64,000 nucleotides of DNA from CAJXYS01 sp913063035 (GTDB taxonomy: Bacteria > Pseudomonadota > Alphaproteobacteria > Rhodobacterales > Rhodobacteraceae): contig NZ_JBOCEG010000005.1 in assembly GCF_050586465.1 (NCBI RefSeq), positions 124,001 through 188,000 of the forward strand. Direction: 5' to 3'. Position numbers and translations under genes: made by a program. Shown in pieces: positions 25,064 through 33,383 of this stretch; position 1 is the first letter of the stretch; each line of letters starts with the position of its first letter. The notes under the pieces are model-generated. The model was not told where the DNA came from. It made no database searches and saw only the letters and a list, made by a program, of their open reading frames with translations.

Positions 25064-25930
25064 CTATCTCTGGCATCCCGGACAATAGAAAGTCGACCGT
25101 CCCGATTGAACGATCCGCGCGATCGTTCCGCCGCAGGCGTCGCGGCGGCATGTCTCGCCCTCGCGCCCATATACGGCGAACGCGTGCTGGAAATAGCCGA
25201 GTTCGCCGTCGGCCTGTCGGTAATCGCGCAGCGAGGATCCCCCGGCCGCAATCGCGTCCTGCAGGACCGCCCGGATGGCCGGCACCAGGCTCTGCAGCCT
25301 TTTTTGGCCGAGATTCCCGGCCTTTCGCCGCGGCGAGATGCGCGCCCGCCAAAGCGCCTCGCAGACATAGATGTTGCCGAGCCCCGCCACGACCCGCTGA
25401 TCGAGCAAGGCCGCCTTCATGGGCGTGCGGCGCCCGGCAAGCCGCGCCGCCAGGTACGACTCGTCGAAGGCGTTGCCCAGCGGCTCCGGCCCGAGGCCGG
25501 CCAGCAGCCAGTGTTCCTCCGCGGTCGCGGTCGCCACCAGGTCCATCGCCCCGAAACGCCGCGCGTCGTTGAACGTGATTCGCGCGCCCCCCTCCATGTC
25601 GAGCACGACATGGTCATGCTTATCGGGCGCCGGATGGTCGTGGTGGAACTGCGCCACGGCGTGGCGCGCCGCATCGGGCAGGCTGACCAGCAGCCGCCCC
25701 GACATGCCCAGATGCACGATCAGCGTCTCGCCGGAGGACAGCGCCAACAACAGGTATTTCGACCGCCGCCCCAGGTGCAGGACGCGTTGACCGGTCAGCC
25801 GCGCGGCGAGCCGGTCGGGCAGCGGCCAGCGCAGATCGGGGCGCCGCACATCGGCACGCGCGATCCGTTTTCCAGCCATCACCGGCTCCAGCCCCCGGCG
25901 CACGGTCTCGACTTCGGGCAGTTCGGGCAC
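25064..25930 (-). CDS. mutM: formamidopyrimidine-DNA glycosylase (Fpg)
   Basis: A 288-residue bifunctional glycosylase/AP lyase that removes 8-oxoguanine. The N-terminus PELPEVETVRRGLEP supplies the catalytic proline and glutamate, and RRSKYLLL the conserved lysine. The C-terminal zinc finger has Cys261, Cys266, Cys283 and Cys286. The start is a GTG at 25930 with GGAGG five bases upstream; the frame stays open far beyond it but that is antisense to ubiE/ubiB. Divergent from ubiE. Confidence 0.95.
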   Translation of the reverse strand: MPELPEVETVRRGLEPVMAGKRIARADVRRPDLRWPLPDRLAARLTGQRVLHLGRRSKYLLLALSSGETLIVHLGMSGRLLVSLPDAARHAVAQFHHDHPAPDKHDHVVLDMEGGARITFNDARRFGAMDLVATATAEEHWLLAGLGPEPLGNAFDESYLAARLAGRRTPMKAALLDQRVVAGLGNIYVCEALWRARISPRRKAGNLGQKRLQSLVPAIRAVLQDAIAAGGSSLRDYRQADGELGYFQHAFAVYGREGETCRRDACGGTIARIVQSGRSTFYCPGCQR

Positions 25931-25956
25931 AATCGCCTCCGTTCGGAAAGGACGCA

Positions 25957-25984
25957 TTGCTCCGCCCCTCAGGCGCCCTATAAG
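25957..25984 (+). promoter_or_regulatory. candidate promoter of ubiE-ubiB
   Basis: TTGCTC (25957–25962) and TATAAG (25979–25984), 16 bases apart, lie 31 bases before the ubiE start, within the mutM/ubiE divergent gap. Confidence 0.45.
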
Positions 25985-26014
25985 GAGGGGGAGTTTCAGC
26001 CGAGTGCAAGACCC

Positions 26015-26764
26015 ATGACCGACGCGCCCAAAACGACCCATTTCGGCCGCCAGACCGTGCCCGAGGACCAGAAGGCCGGGATGGTCCACGGCGTCTTTAC
26101 CAACGTCGCCTCGAAATACGACGTGATGAACGATGTCATGTCCATGGGCATCCACCGCGTCTGGAAGGATGCGATGATGGACTGGCTCGCCCCCCGAAAC
26201 GGCCAGCGCCTGCTGGACGTGGCCGGCGGCACCGGCGACATCGCCTTCCGCTTCCTCGATCGCGCGCCCGGCGCCACCGCGACCGTTCTGGACATGACCG
26301 AGAGCATGCTGGTGGAGGGCCGCAAGCGCGCCGAGGCCGCGCAGCTTGCCGACCGGCTGGACTGGGTGGTGGGCGACGCGATGGCCCTGCCCTTCGAGGA
26401 TAACAGCTTCGACGTCTACACGATCTCCTTCGGCATTCGAAACGTGACCCGGATCGAGGATGCGCTGACCGAGGCCTTCCGCGTGCTGCGGCCGGGCGGC
26501 CGGCTGATGGTCCTGGAATTCAGCCAGCTGCCGAACCACGGGCTGCAATGGCTCTACGACCGCTACTCTTACAACGTCATCCCGGAAATGGGCCGCCTGA
26601 TCGCGAATGACCGCGAGAGCTACCAGTATCTTGTCGAAAGCATTCGCCGCTTCCCCGATCAGGAGAGCTTTGCGGCGATGATCCGCGCGGCGGGCTTCGA
26701 GAACGTCAAGTTCCGCAACCTGACCTTCGGTGTCGCCGCGCTTCATTCCGGCTGGAAAATCTAG
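26015..26764 (+). CDS. ubiE: ubiquinone/menaquinone C-methyltransferase UbiE
   Basis: A 249-residue SAM-dependent methyltransferase that methylates the benzoquinol ring in ubiquinone synthesis. Signatures are FTNVASKYDVMNDVMSMGIHRVWK, the SAM loop LLDVAGGTGDIAFRF, and the UbiE motif RVLRPGGRLMVLEFS. It lies three bases before ubiB, so the two form an operon for ubiquinone production. Confidence 0.95.
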   Translation: MTDAPKTTHFGRQTVPEDQKAGMVHGVFTNVASKYDVMNDVMSMGIHRVWKDAMMDWLAPRNGQRLLDVAGGTGDIAFRFLDRAPGATATVLDMTESMLVEGRKRAEAAQLADRLDWVVGDAMALPFEDNSFDVYTISFGIRNVTRIEDALTEAFRVLRPGGRLMVLEFSQLPNHGLQWLYDRYSYNVIPEMGRLIANDRESYQYLVESIRRFPDQESFAAMIRAAGFENVKFRNLTFGVAALHSGWKI

Positions 26765-26767
26765 GCC

Positions 26768-28297
26768 ATGCGCGGACCCCACAATATCTGGAGCCTGATC
26801 CGCACCGGCGCCACCTTCGAGCGCACGGGCGCCATGGGGGTCGCGCTCAAGGCCGTGAACGCGCCGCCCCAGATGCGGCTCGCCGCGCGGGTGGTCGGCT
26901 GGCCGTTCAAGTGGCTCGGCGCCAAGGGCGACCCGACCATGCCCCCGGTGACCCGTGCGCTGACCGCCATGGGCCCGGCCTACATCAAGTTCGGCCAGAT
27001 CCTGTCGACACGTCCCGACGTGGTGGGCGACGAGCTTGCCCAGCAGCTTCGGGTTCTGCAGGACAAGCTGCCGCCTTTCGACACCGCCACCGCCAAGGCC
27101 TCCTTCGAGCGGGAAATCGAGATCGCCGCCGACGCGGCCTTCAGCGAATTCAGCGAACCGGTCGCGGCCGCGTCGATCGCGCAGGTTCACCGGGCGCGGC
27201 TGCGCAGCACCGGCCGCGACGTCGCGGTGAAGATCCTGCGCCCCGGCATCGAACGCGCCTTCCGCCGGGACATCGACGCCTTCTACTTCGTCGCCAACAT
27301 GATCGAGCGGCTCTCCCCCGCCTCGCGCCGGCTGAAACCGACGGACGTGATCGCCCATTTCGAAGGCGTAGTGATGAAGGAGCTGGACCTGCGTCTCGAG
27401 GGCGCGGCGGCGGCGGAATTCGCGGCCTCGACCGCCGACGATCCGGGTTTCACCGTACCGGAAAACCACTGGCCGCTGTCAGGCCGCCGGGTGCTGGTGC
27501 TGGACTGGGTGGGCGGTATTCCCATGGGGGACGTGCCCGCGCTGCGGGCCGCCGGTCACGACCTGACGGCCCTGGGCGAACGCGTGCTGCAGATGTTCCT
27601 TCGCCACGCGCTCCGGGACGGATACTTCCACGCGGACATGCATCAGGGCAATCTCAAGGTGTCCGACAGCGGCGACATCGTGGCGCTGGATTTCGGGATC
27701 ATGGGGCGGATCGACGAATACACGCGCCGGGTCTACGCAGAGATCCTGATGGGCTTCATCCGCAAGGACTACCGCCGCGTGGCCGAGGTGCATTTCGAGG
27801 CCGGCTACGTGCCCGCCGACCGCGACATCGACGCCTTTGCCCAGGCGCTAAGATCGGTGGGCGAGCCCATCTTCGGCATGGACGCGAGCCAGATCTCGAT
27901 GGCAAAGCTCCTGGCCTACCTGTTCGAGGTGACCGAACGCTTCGGCATGGAAACCCGGACGGAGCTGATCCTGCTTCAGCGTACCATGGTGGTGGTCGAG
28001 GGCGTGGCGCGGTCGCTTCATCCGAACATCAACATCTGGGAAGTCGCGCAGCCCGTTGTCGAGGATTACATCCGCACCAATGTCGGCCCGCGCGCCTTTG
28101 CCCGCGACCTCGCCGAGACGGCGAAGGTCCTGGCCCGGTTCGGGCCGCGTCTGCCCAAGCTCGCCGAAGCCGCGATCATGGCGCAAGTCGACCCGCCGCA
28201 GCCGGACCCGCCGCGCCGGGGATGGCACCCGGTGGCCTGGGCCGCGCTGGGCGCCGCCGCGTCGGCCGCGGGTTTCGCCGCCTATCTCGGCCTGTGA
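26768..28297 (+). CDS. ubiB: ubiquinone biosynthesis ATPase/kinase-like UbiB
   Basis: A 509-residue member of the ABC1/ADCK/UbiB atypical kinase family. The KxGQ motif appears in AYIKFGQILSTRPDVV, the Ala-rich nucleotide loop in VAAASIAQVHRARL, the catalytic-loop region in HADMHQGNL, and the DFG motif in IVALDFGIMGRI. A C-terminal hydrophobic stretch (WAALGAAASAAGFAAYLGL) fits the usual membrane anchor. The family supports ubiquinone synthesis; ATPase rather than protein kinase activity is likely. The gene converges on flgD with 14 bases between the stops. Confidence 0.95.
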   Translation: MRGPHNIWSLIRTGATFERTGAMGVALKAVNAPPQMRLAARVVGWPFKWLGAKGDPTMPPVTRALTAMGPAYIKFGQILSTRPDVVGDELAQQLRVLQDKLPPFDTATAKASFEREIEIAADAAFSEFSEPVAAASIAQVHRARLRSTGRDVAVKILRPGIERAFRRDIDAFYFVANMIERLSPASRRLKPTDVIAHFEGVVMKELDLRLEGAAAAEFAASTADDPGFTVPENHWPLSGRRVLVLDWVGGIPMGDVPALRAAGHDLTALGERVLQMFLRHALRDGYFHADMHQGNLKVSDSGDIVALDFGIMGRIDEYTRRVYAEILMGFIRKDYRRVAEVHFEAGYVPADRDIDAFAQALRSVGEPIFGMDASQISMAKLLAYLFEVTERFGMETRTELILLQRTMVVVEGVARSLHPNINIWEVAQPVVEDYIRTNVGPRAFARDLAETAKVLARFGPRLPKLAEAAIMAQVDPPQPDPPRRGWHPVAWAALGAAASAAGFAAYLGL

Positions 28298-28311
28298 ACG
28301 CCGGGGGCCGA

Positions 28312-28983
28312 TCAGTCGTCGGGCGCGCGCACCGCACTGATCTCGGAAGCCGGCACCTCCGCCCCGCCTGCCAGGACGAGAAGCGTGCGCTCGCCGTCGA
28401 GCCGGGCCTCCCGCACCGCGGCGTAGACCTCGGCGGGGTGTGTCTCCGTCTCGCCGCCGGAGGTCTCGCTCTCTACCGTGAAGCTGTAGCGCCCGGCCGG
28501 CAGGATCGCGCCGTTCGCATCGGCGCCCGTCCAGACGACGGGACCGTCCGCGACGGTCAGCGGCAGCGACTGCACGATGCGCCCCGCCGGATCCTGGACC
28601 ACGAGCCGCGCGCTCTCGGCGCCGGTGGCGAAGCGCGGCACCAGTTCCAGCGGTGTTCCGTCGAAATCGGCCGGCACCGCGGCGCGGGCTTCCAGCCCGA
28701 CCCACCCCGCCAGCGCCGTCGCGTCGGCGGCGCCAAGCTGGCTTTGGATGGCGGTCAGCAGCGAATTGGTCTGCACCTGCTGTTCGACCCCCGAAAACGT
28801 CGCCAACTGCATCGCGAAGTCGTTGCTGTCGAGCGGGTTGAGCGGATCCTGATGCTTGAGCTGCTCGGTCATCATTTTCAGGAACGTCTCGAAATCCGAG
28901 GTCACCATCTCGGCAGCGCCGAGCTGCGGGGGTGACGATGCCGCGGATCCGGCTCCGGCCGTTGCGGGATTGATCGGGTCCAT
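28312..28983 (-). CDS. flgD: flagellar hook-capping protein FlgD
   Basis: A 223-residue FlgD. The conserved N-terminus reads DFETFLKMMTEQLKHQDPLNPLDSNDFAMQLATFSGVEQQ; the rest is the beta-rich FLG_D/Tudor part. It sits at the tip of the growing hook and directs FlgE assembly, then is shed. It lies 11 bases after fliK on the same strand. Confidence 0.93.
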   Translation of the reverse strand: MDPINPATAGAGSAASSPPQLGAAEMVTSDFETFLKMMTEQLKHQDPLNPLDSNDFAMQLATFSGVEQQVQTNSLLTAIQSQLGAADATALAGWVGLEARAAVPADFDGTPLELVPRFATGAESARLVVQDPAGRIVQSLPLTVADGPVVWTGADANGAILPAGRYSFTVESETSGGETETHPAEVYAAVREARLDGERTLLVLAGGAEVPASEISAVRAPDD

Positions 28984-28994
28984 CTCCTGTCCTT

Positions 28995-30368
28995 TCAGAG
29001 CCTGATATCCATGCCGCCATCGGTCGCCGCGCGGAGCGTGATCCGCTGCGCCGCATCGGTTTCGCCGGTGGTCTCTTGCGCCGCGAGGCCCGCGGAGACG
29101 GGCGTTCCGGCGGCCTGGTCCCCGCCGCCGTCCTGGCGGGCAAAGCTGAAGCCGGCGGTGCCGAGACCCAGCCGGGCGAAATCCTGCGCCAGCATGTCCA
29201 CGTGCCGCCGGATGAGTTCGAGGGTCTCGGGCCGCTCGACCGACATCGCCACGGTGACGCCCTGATCGGTCAGGCTCAGGGTCATGCGCACCTGCCCGAG
29301 TTCCTGCGGCTCGAGACGGATTTCCACCGGCCGGCCTGGATCGAGGCGCGCCGCCTCGGCCAGCTGGGCCGAGACCGCGCGGGCCAGCGCGGGCGGCGTC
29401 TGTGCACCGCGGTCGGCGGCCAGGGGTCCGGAAGCCTGGAAAACGCGCTCCGCGCCCGGGCGATCCCCCGGACGCAGATCCGACGCGGCGGCCGGATCCT
29501 CGAAAATCCCCATCATTTCGGGACCGGCCGCGCGGCCCGTGGTTTCCGCCGAACGCCCCCCGGGCGCGGAGGGGCCGGCGGGCACCGCCGCTGGCGACGG
29601 CGCATCGATCCTGGGCGCGGCGGCGGGGGCGGGCCGGGCGGTCGTGGCGCGCAGGCGCGCTTCGACGCGCGGGGGCAGGTCCGCCCCATCGGCCATGGGC
29701 AGGGCTCTGGCCCGGGGCGCTGGGGGCGCCGCCAGCGGGGCCGCGGCAGTGTCGGGCCGCGCGCGCGGCATCTCGGTCCCGGGGGGATCCACGGGGCGGC
29801 CCGGATCGCCTGCCCGCACCTCCGGCACGGTCGGCGCGGTCGGGGCGCCCGCCCCGGACGCCGGCGCGAGCGGGGCCGGGGCATGGGCGGGCGGCGAGGC
29901 AGGCCCCCGGGCCGGCGGCCGGGTCGTCTCGGCGCGGCCGGGGTCGGCCATGGGGGGCGCCGGCGCCGCCTGCGGCCAGGCGGCCGGCACATCCGCCGCA
30001 CCGCGGCCAAGGCCCGCCGGCATTGCCGCGCCGTCCTTTGCTGGGGGCGGTGCCGGATCGGCCTCGGGCGCCGGGACGAGGCCCGCAACGGCGACGTCGG
30101 TCATGTCCAGCCCGACCGCGTGTCCGGCTGCGGCCCGATCGGCCCGGCCCGGCGCGACGCCGGCCTCGTCTGGCGGATCGGCGGCCGTATCCTCGCCCGG
30201 CCCGTCGGTGGGGTCGTGACCGGTTCGTGCCAGGACGGCGACGAATCCCACCCGGACGACGGGCACGGAGCCGTCGGCCGGCACAGCTGTGGCGCCGGGC
30301 CCGTCGCCGCTGGCGCGGGACGGTGCGGCGTCGCCGCGCGGCTCGGTCGGCAGGATCAGGATATGCAC
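28995..30368 (-). CDS. fliK: flagellar hook-length control protein FliK
   Basis: A 457-residue protein. The first 330 residues or so are low-complexity Ala/Pro/Arg/Gly, as in many FliK proteins that serve as a molecular ruler; the C-terminal domain (VEIRLEPQELGQVRMTLSLTDQGVTVAMSVE, then the helix HVDMLAQDFARLGL) is the FlhB-binding export-switch domain. The start is GTG at 30368 with GGAGG five bases upstream. It is divergent from the rod-binding gene and shares a candidate CtrA site. Confidence 0.85.
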   Translation of the reverse strand: MHILILPTEPRGDAAPSRASGDGPGATAVPADGSVPVVRVGFVAVLARTGHDPTDGPGEDTAADPPDEAGVAPGRADRAAAGHAVGLDMTDVAVAGLVPAPEADPAPPPAKDGAAMPAGLGRGAADVPAAWPQAAPAPPMADPGRAETTRPPARGPASPPAHAPAPLAPASGAGAPTAPTVPEVRAGDPGRPVDPPGTEMPRARPDTAAAPLAAPPAPRARALPMADGADLPPRVEARLRATTARPAPAAAPRIDAPSPAAVPAGPSAPGGRSAETTGRAAGPEMMGIFEDPAAASDLRPGDRPGAERVFQASGPLAADRGAQTPPALARAVSAQLAEAARLDPGRPVEIRLEPQELGQVRMTLSLTDQGVTVAMSVERPETLELIRRHVDMLAQDFARLGLGTAGFSFARQDGGGDQAAGTPVSAGLAAQETTGETDAAQRITLRAATDGGMDIRL

Positions 30369-30414
30369 ATGCGCCTCCGGATTTCTGTCACCGGGGCAGC
30401 TTGCATGGCGCGGG

Positions 30415-30429
30415 TTACCGCTTCTTTAC
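30415..30429. promoter_or_regulatory. candidate CtrA box, fliK / rod-binding gene
   Basis: TTAC-N7-TTAC (30415–30418 and 30426–30429) lies in the divergent gap. Each half matches three of four consensus bases of TTAA-N7-TTAA. Weakest of the set; support comes from the same pattern at other flagellar promoters. Confidence 0.4.
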
Positions 30430-30474
30430 CCGTGCGGGGGAAAATCCGGAAACTTGTCAGGAATCGAGGCCGAT

Positions 30475-30762
30475 ATGCAGATCACGCCACATCCCGCCGC
30501 CCCGCCGCCCGCCCTGCGCCCCGAGACGGAGGACCGGCTGCGCGACGCGGCCCGCGCGCTCGAGGCGAGTTTCATCTCGCAGATGCTGAAATCCGCCGGT
30601 CTCGGCGAGACCCCGTCCGCCTTTGGCGGCGGCGCGGGCGAAGACCAGTTCGCGTCTTTCCTGCGCGACGCCCAGGCCCGCGCCCTGGCAGAGGCCGGCG
30701 GCTTCGGCCTGGCGGAGTCGATCTTCGAGTCGCTCAAGGGGCGGGCCGATGACCCGGCGTGA
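30475..30762 (+). CDS. flgJ: flagellar rod-binding protein (FlgJ N-terminal domain only)
   Basis: A 95-residue protein that corresponds to the rod-binding N-terminal domain of FlgJ (DAARALEASFISQMLKSAGLGE, then FASFLRDAQARALAEAGGFGLAESIFESL). The muramidase domain of enterobacterial FlgJ is absent, as is usual in alphaproteobacteria. It probably scaffolds rod assembly in the periplasm and recruits a separate transglycosylase; one is encoded in this cluster at 44477–45220. Its end overlaps the FlgN-like gene by 14 bases. Confidence 0.8.
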   Translation: MQITPHPAAPPPALRPETEDRLRDAARALEASFISQMLKSAGLGETPSAFGGGAGEDQFASFLRDAQARALAEAGGFGLAESIFESLKGRADDPA

Positions 30763-31090
30763 CGTTCGCGAACTGGCCAGCCTGATGGATCGGGAGCGCC
30801 GGCTCCTGCTATCCGGCGATCTCGCGGCCCTGGCCCGTCTCGTGCCCGAGAAAACCCGGCTCGCCGCGGCCCTGCCAAGCGCCGGGGTCGACCGCGAGAC
30901 CGTCGAGGCGCTCTCGCGCTCGGCCCACCGCAACGCCCGGCTGCTGGCCGCCGCGCTGAGCGGCATACAATCCGCCCAGCTCCGGCTTTCCGCCGCGCGC
31001 GACACGCCCCCGAACCTCGAGACCTACGACCGCGGCGGTCGCCGGCAGACGCTGGGCGGCGCGGGGATCCGCCACGATCACAAGGCCTGA
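30749..31090 (+). CDS. FlgN-like flagellar chaperone
   Basis: A 113-residue mostly helical protein. LASLMDRERRLLLSGDLAALARLVPEKTRLAAAL is the pattern typical of FlgN, the cytosolic export chaperone of hook-filament junction proteins FlgK and FlgL; both are encoded in this cluster. Divergence of the family makes this a moderate call. It overlaps the rod-binding gene by 14 bases and precedes the fliC promoter. Confidence 0.65.
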   Translation: MTRRDVRELASLMDRERRLLLSGDLAALARLVPEKTRLAAALPSAGVDRETVEALSRSAHRNARLLAAALSGIQSAQLRLSAARDTPPNLETYDRGGRRQTLGGAGIRHDHKA

Positions 31091-31142
31091 AGGGGATGGT
31101 CCGCAATTCGCCTAAAATCAGCGGCTTCCGCGGCCCAACCCG

Positions 31143-31157
31143 TTAATAACCCGTTAG
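31143..31157 (+). promoter_or_regulatory. CtrA box upstream of flagellin gene
   Basis: TTAA-N7-TTAG (31143–31146 and 31154–31157) matches seven of eight consensus bases, 156 bases before the fliC ATG. The resulting 5' UTR would be over 100 bases long and contains a GC-rich hairpin (GCCGCC 31249–31254 with GGCGGC 31259–31264) and a short upstream ORF. FlbT, encoded downstream, is known in Caulobacter to act on flagellin 5' UTRs. Confidence 0.65.
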
Positions 31158-31277
31158 GATTTGCGCCGCAGTCTCGCCCCCGCATCCCGAAGCGGATGGC
31201 GCGGCCCGCGGAACACCGTGACCCGCAAAAGTCAGAAGGACGTGAGCGGCCGCCCCCGGGCGGCGAAAGGAACAGCG

Positions 31278-31346
31278 GTGTCAAAGACATCGCCGCATGG
31301 AAGGAAATGCACATGTCCAGCATCCTCACGAACACCAGCGCGATGA
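31278..31346 (+). other. upstream ORF overlapping the fliC start
   Basis: GTG at 31278, with AAAGGA six or so bases before it, opens a 22-codon frame that runs across the fliC ATG (31313) in another frame and stops at 31346. Translation of it would compete with fliC initiation. It may be chance in a GC-rich leader. Confidence 0.3.
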
Positions 31347-32533
31347 TCGCGCTGCAGACCCTGCGCGGGATCAACGCCAATCTCGAATCCACGCAGAGCC
31401 AGATCTCCACCGGCAAGGCGGTGGCCACGGCCAAGGACAACTCCTCGGTATGGGCGATCTCCAAGGTGATGGAATCCGATGTGAGCGGGTTCACCGCCAT
31501 CTCCGAAAGCCTGTCGCTCGGCGAGTCCACCGTCGCCGTGGCGCGCCAGGCGGCCGAGACGGTCACCGATCTCCTGACGCAGATGAAAGAGAAGATCGTC
31601 GCTGCGCAGGAAAACAACATCGACCGCGCCAAGGTCCAGTCGGACGTCGCGGCGCTGCGCGACCAGATCGCCTCCGTCGTCGGCGCGGCCCAGTTCAACG
31701 GGCTGAACCTGGTCGATGGCAGCGTCGCCAGCACCGATGTGCTGTCCTCGCTCGACCGGGATGCCTCGGGCAACGTGACCTCGTCCTCGATCACGGTGAG
31801 CGCGCAGGATCTCTCGACCGGCGGCTACGCGGCCAAGGACGTTCTGACCGGCTCGACCGGCGCCTCGACCAATGCCGACAGCGCGGCCTTCACCATCGAC
31901 ACCGGCGGGTCCACCGGCAACATCGTCACGAACGAATCGAGCGATACCTTCGCGGCCGGCGACCGGATCATCCTGTCGGTCGAAGACCAGACCGTCGCCT
32001 ACACGGTCACCGCCGAGGACGCCGCCGCCTCCACCACCGGCGATATCGTGGCGCTGGGTCTCAAGGCCGCGGTCGACGCGCTGGGCATCAGCGACGCCAC
32101 CGGCGCGCTCGACATCGACTACGACAGCGGCACGCCCGGCACCCTGGTCTTCACCAACAACACGGGCGAGGATGTCGCGATCAGCGCCCAGTTCGAGAAT
32201 GCGGGGTCCGGCGGGCTCGGCCTTCTGGCCGGGATCGACGTCTCCTCGCAGGTCGGCGCCGCCAACGCGCTGGGCAACATCGAGTCGTTGATCCAGACTG
32301 CGGTCGATGCCTCCGCCGCTTTCGGCACCGCCGAGACCCGGATCGACATCCAGTCAAGCTTCGTGTCGAAGCTGACGGACTCGATGACCGCCGGGATCGG
32401 CTCCCTCGTCGATGCTGACATGGAAGAAGCCTCGGCGCGGCTGCAGGCGCTCCAGGTCCAGCAGCAGCTGGGGACCCAGGCGCTGTCTATCGCCAACCAG
32501 TCGCCCCAGAACATCCTTTCGCTCTTCCGGTAA
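31313..32533 (+). CDS. fliC: flagellin
   Basis: A 406-residue flagellin. The N-terminal D0/D1 region (SSILTNTSAMIALQTLRGINANLESTQSQISTG) and C-terminal region (EEASARLQALQVQQQLGTQALSIANQSPQNILSLFR) are conserved and form coiled coils in the filament. The central residues, about 135–310, are Gly/Ser/Thr/Asp-rich and variable, with no cysteine. AAGGAA lies before the ATG; ATG-CAC-ATG offers an alternative start two codons upstream. It is followed by a hairpin and then flaF, flbT and a DUF1217 gene. Confidence 0.95.
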   Translation: MSSILTNTSAMIALQTLRGINANLESTQSQISTGKAVATAKDNSSVWAISKVMESDVSGFTAISESLSLGESTVAVARQAAETVTDLLTQMKEKIVAAQENNIDRAKVQSDVAALRDQIASVVGAAQFNGLNLVDGSVASTDVLSSLDRDASGNVTSSSITVSAQDLSTGGYAAKDVLTGSTGASTNADSAAFTIDTGGSTGNIVTNESSDTFAAGDRIILSVEDQTVAYTVTAEDAAASTTGDIVALGLKAAVDALGISDATGALDIDYDSGTPGTLVFTNNTGEDVAISAQFENAGSGGLGLLAGIDVSSQVGAANALGNIESLIQTAVDASAAFGTAETRIDIQSSFVSKLTDSMTAGIGSLVDADMEEASARLQALQVQQQLGTQALSIANQSPQNILSLFR

Positions 32534-32540
32534 GGGCCAC

Positions 32541-32569
32541 GGGGCGGGGCGGCACCGCCGCCCCGCCCC
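32541..32569 (+). terminator. GC-rich hairpin after fliC
   Basis: GGGGCGGGGCGG (32541–32552) pairs perfectly over 12 bases with CCGCCCCGCCCC (32558–32569) around a five-base loop; TTTCC-like bases (only two T's) follow. It may terminate or stabilise abundant fliC mRNA while letting some transcription pass to flaF. Confidence 0.6.
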
Positions 32570-32604
32570 TTCCCTGAACACCCACAGGACCGGAGGAGTC
32601 CCCC

Positions 32605-32982
32605 ATGAACGCCACCGACATGGCGCGCACGGCCTATGGCGGCCCGGCCGCGCCCGTGCGCAGCGCGCGCAGCACCGAGTACGAGATCTTCGCCCGTGTC
32701 ACCCGCCGCCTGAAAGATGCCGCCGACGCGGCCGAACCGCGGCTCGGCCCGATGGCCGAGGCGCTGCACCAGAACCGCCGGCTCTGGGCGATCCTGGCCG
32801 CCGATCTCGCCGGCGACGACAACGCCCTGCCCGAGGCGCTGCGCGCCCAGCTCGTCTCGCTCGCCGAGTTCACCCGCCAGCACACGCAGCGCATTCTTCG
32901 CGGCGAGGCGCAGCCGGACGTTCTCGTCGAGATCAACACCGCCGTGATGCGCGGACTGAGGCCGGAAGGAGTCCCGGAATGA
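32605..32982 (+). CDS. flaF: flagellar biosynthesis regulator FlaF
   Basis: A 125-residue FlaF protein (ARTAYGGPAAPVRSARSTEYEIFARVTRRL at the N-terminus, then NRRLWAILAADLAGDDNALPEALRAQLVSLAEFTRQHT). In Caulobacter FlaF is needed for flagellin synthesis and secretion, acting opposite to FlbT. GGAGGAG lies before the ATG. Its stop overlaps the flbT start (ATGA). Confidence 0.92.
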   Translation: MNATDMARTAYGGPAAPVRSARSTEYEIFARVTRRLKDAADAAEPRLGPMAEALHQNRRLWAILAADLAGDDNALPEALRAQLVSLAEFTRQHTQRILRGEAQPDVLVEINTAVMRGLRPEGVPE

Positions 32983-33383
32983 CCGGTCTCGTCCTGAAAC
33001 TCGGGCCCCAGGAACGCGTGCTCGTCAACGGTGCCGTGATCGAGAACGGCGCCCGGCGCGGCCGCTTCAGCGTGCTCACGCCCGGCGCCAAGATCCTGCG
33101 GCTGCGCGACGCGATCCATCCCGAGGCCGCGAACACGCCCGTGCGGCGGGTCTGCTACATCGCCCAGCTGGTCCTGTCGGGCGACGCGGAGCCGGACGCC
33201 GCGCGCATCCAGCTGGTGCGGGGGATCGAGCAACTCAGCCAGGTCTTCACCGATTCCGACAGCCGCCAGTACCTGGACCGCGCCACCGAGGATATCCTGC
33301 AGGACCGGTTCTACCCGGCCCTCAAGGCCCTGCGGGCGCTGCTGCCCCGGGAGGAGCGGCTGATGGCCGCAAGCAAGAGATGA
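32979..33383 (+). CDS. flbT: flagellin post-transcriptional repressor FlbT
   Basis: A 134-residue FlbT (LVLKLGPQERVLVNGAVIENG; then the PVRRVCYIAQLVLSGD segment). In Caulobacter FlbT binds the 5' UTR of flagellin mRNA and shortens its life when the hook is not complete. It is coupled to flaF and to the DUF1217 gene by ATGA overlaps at both ends. Confidence 0.93.
   Translation: MTGLVLKLGPQERVLVNGAVIENGARRGRFSVLTPGAKILRLRDAIHPEAANTPVRRVCYIAQLVLSGDAEPDAARIQLVRGIEQLSQVFTDSDSRQYLDRATEDILQDRFYPALKALRALLPREERLMAASKR

Noticed and set aside
25931..27469. N-terminal extension of the mutM frame by about 510 codons
   Set aside because: It is antisense to ubiE and ubiB. The GTG at 25930 has GGAGG and gives the mature proline end required for catalysis.
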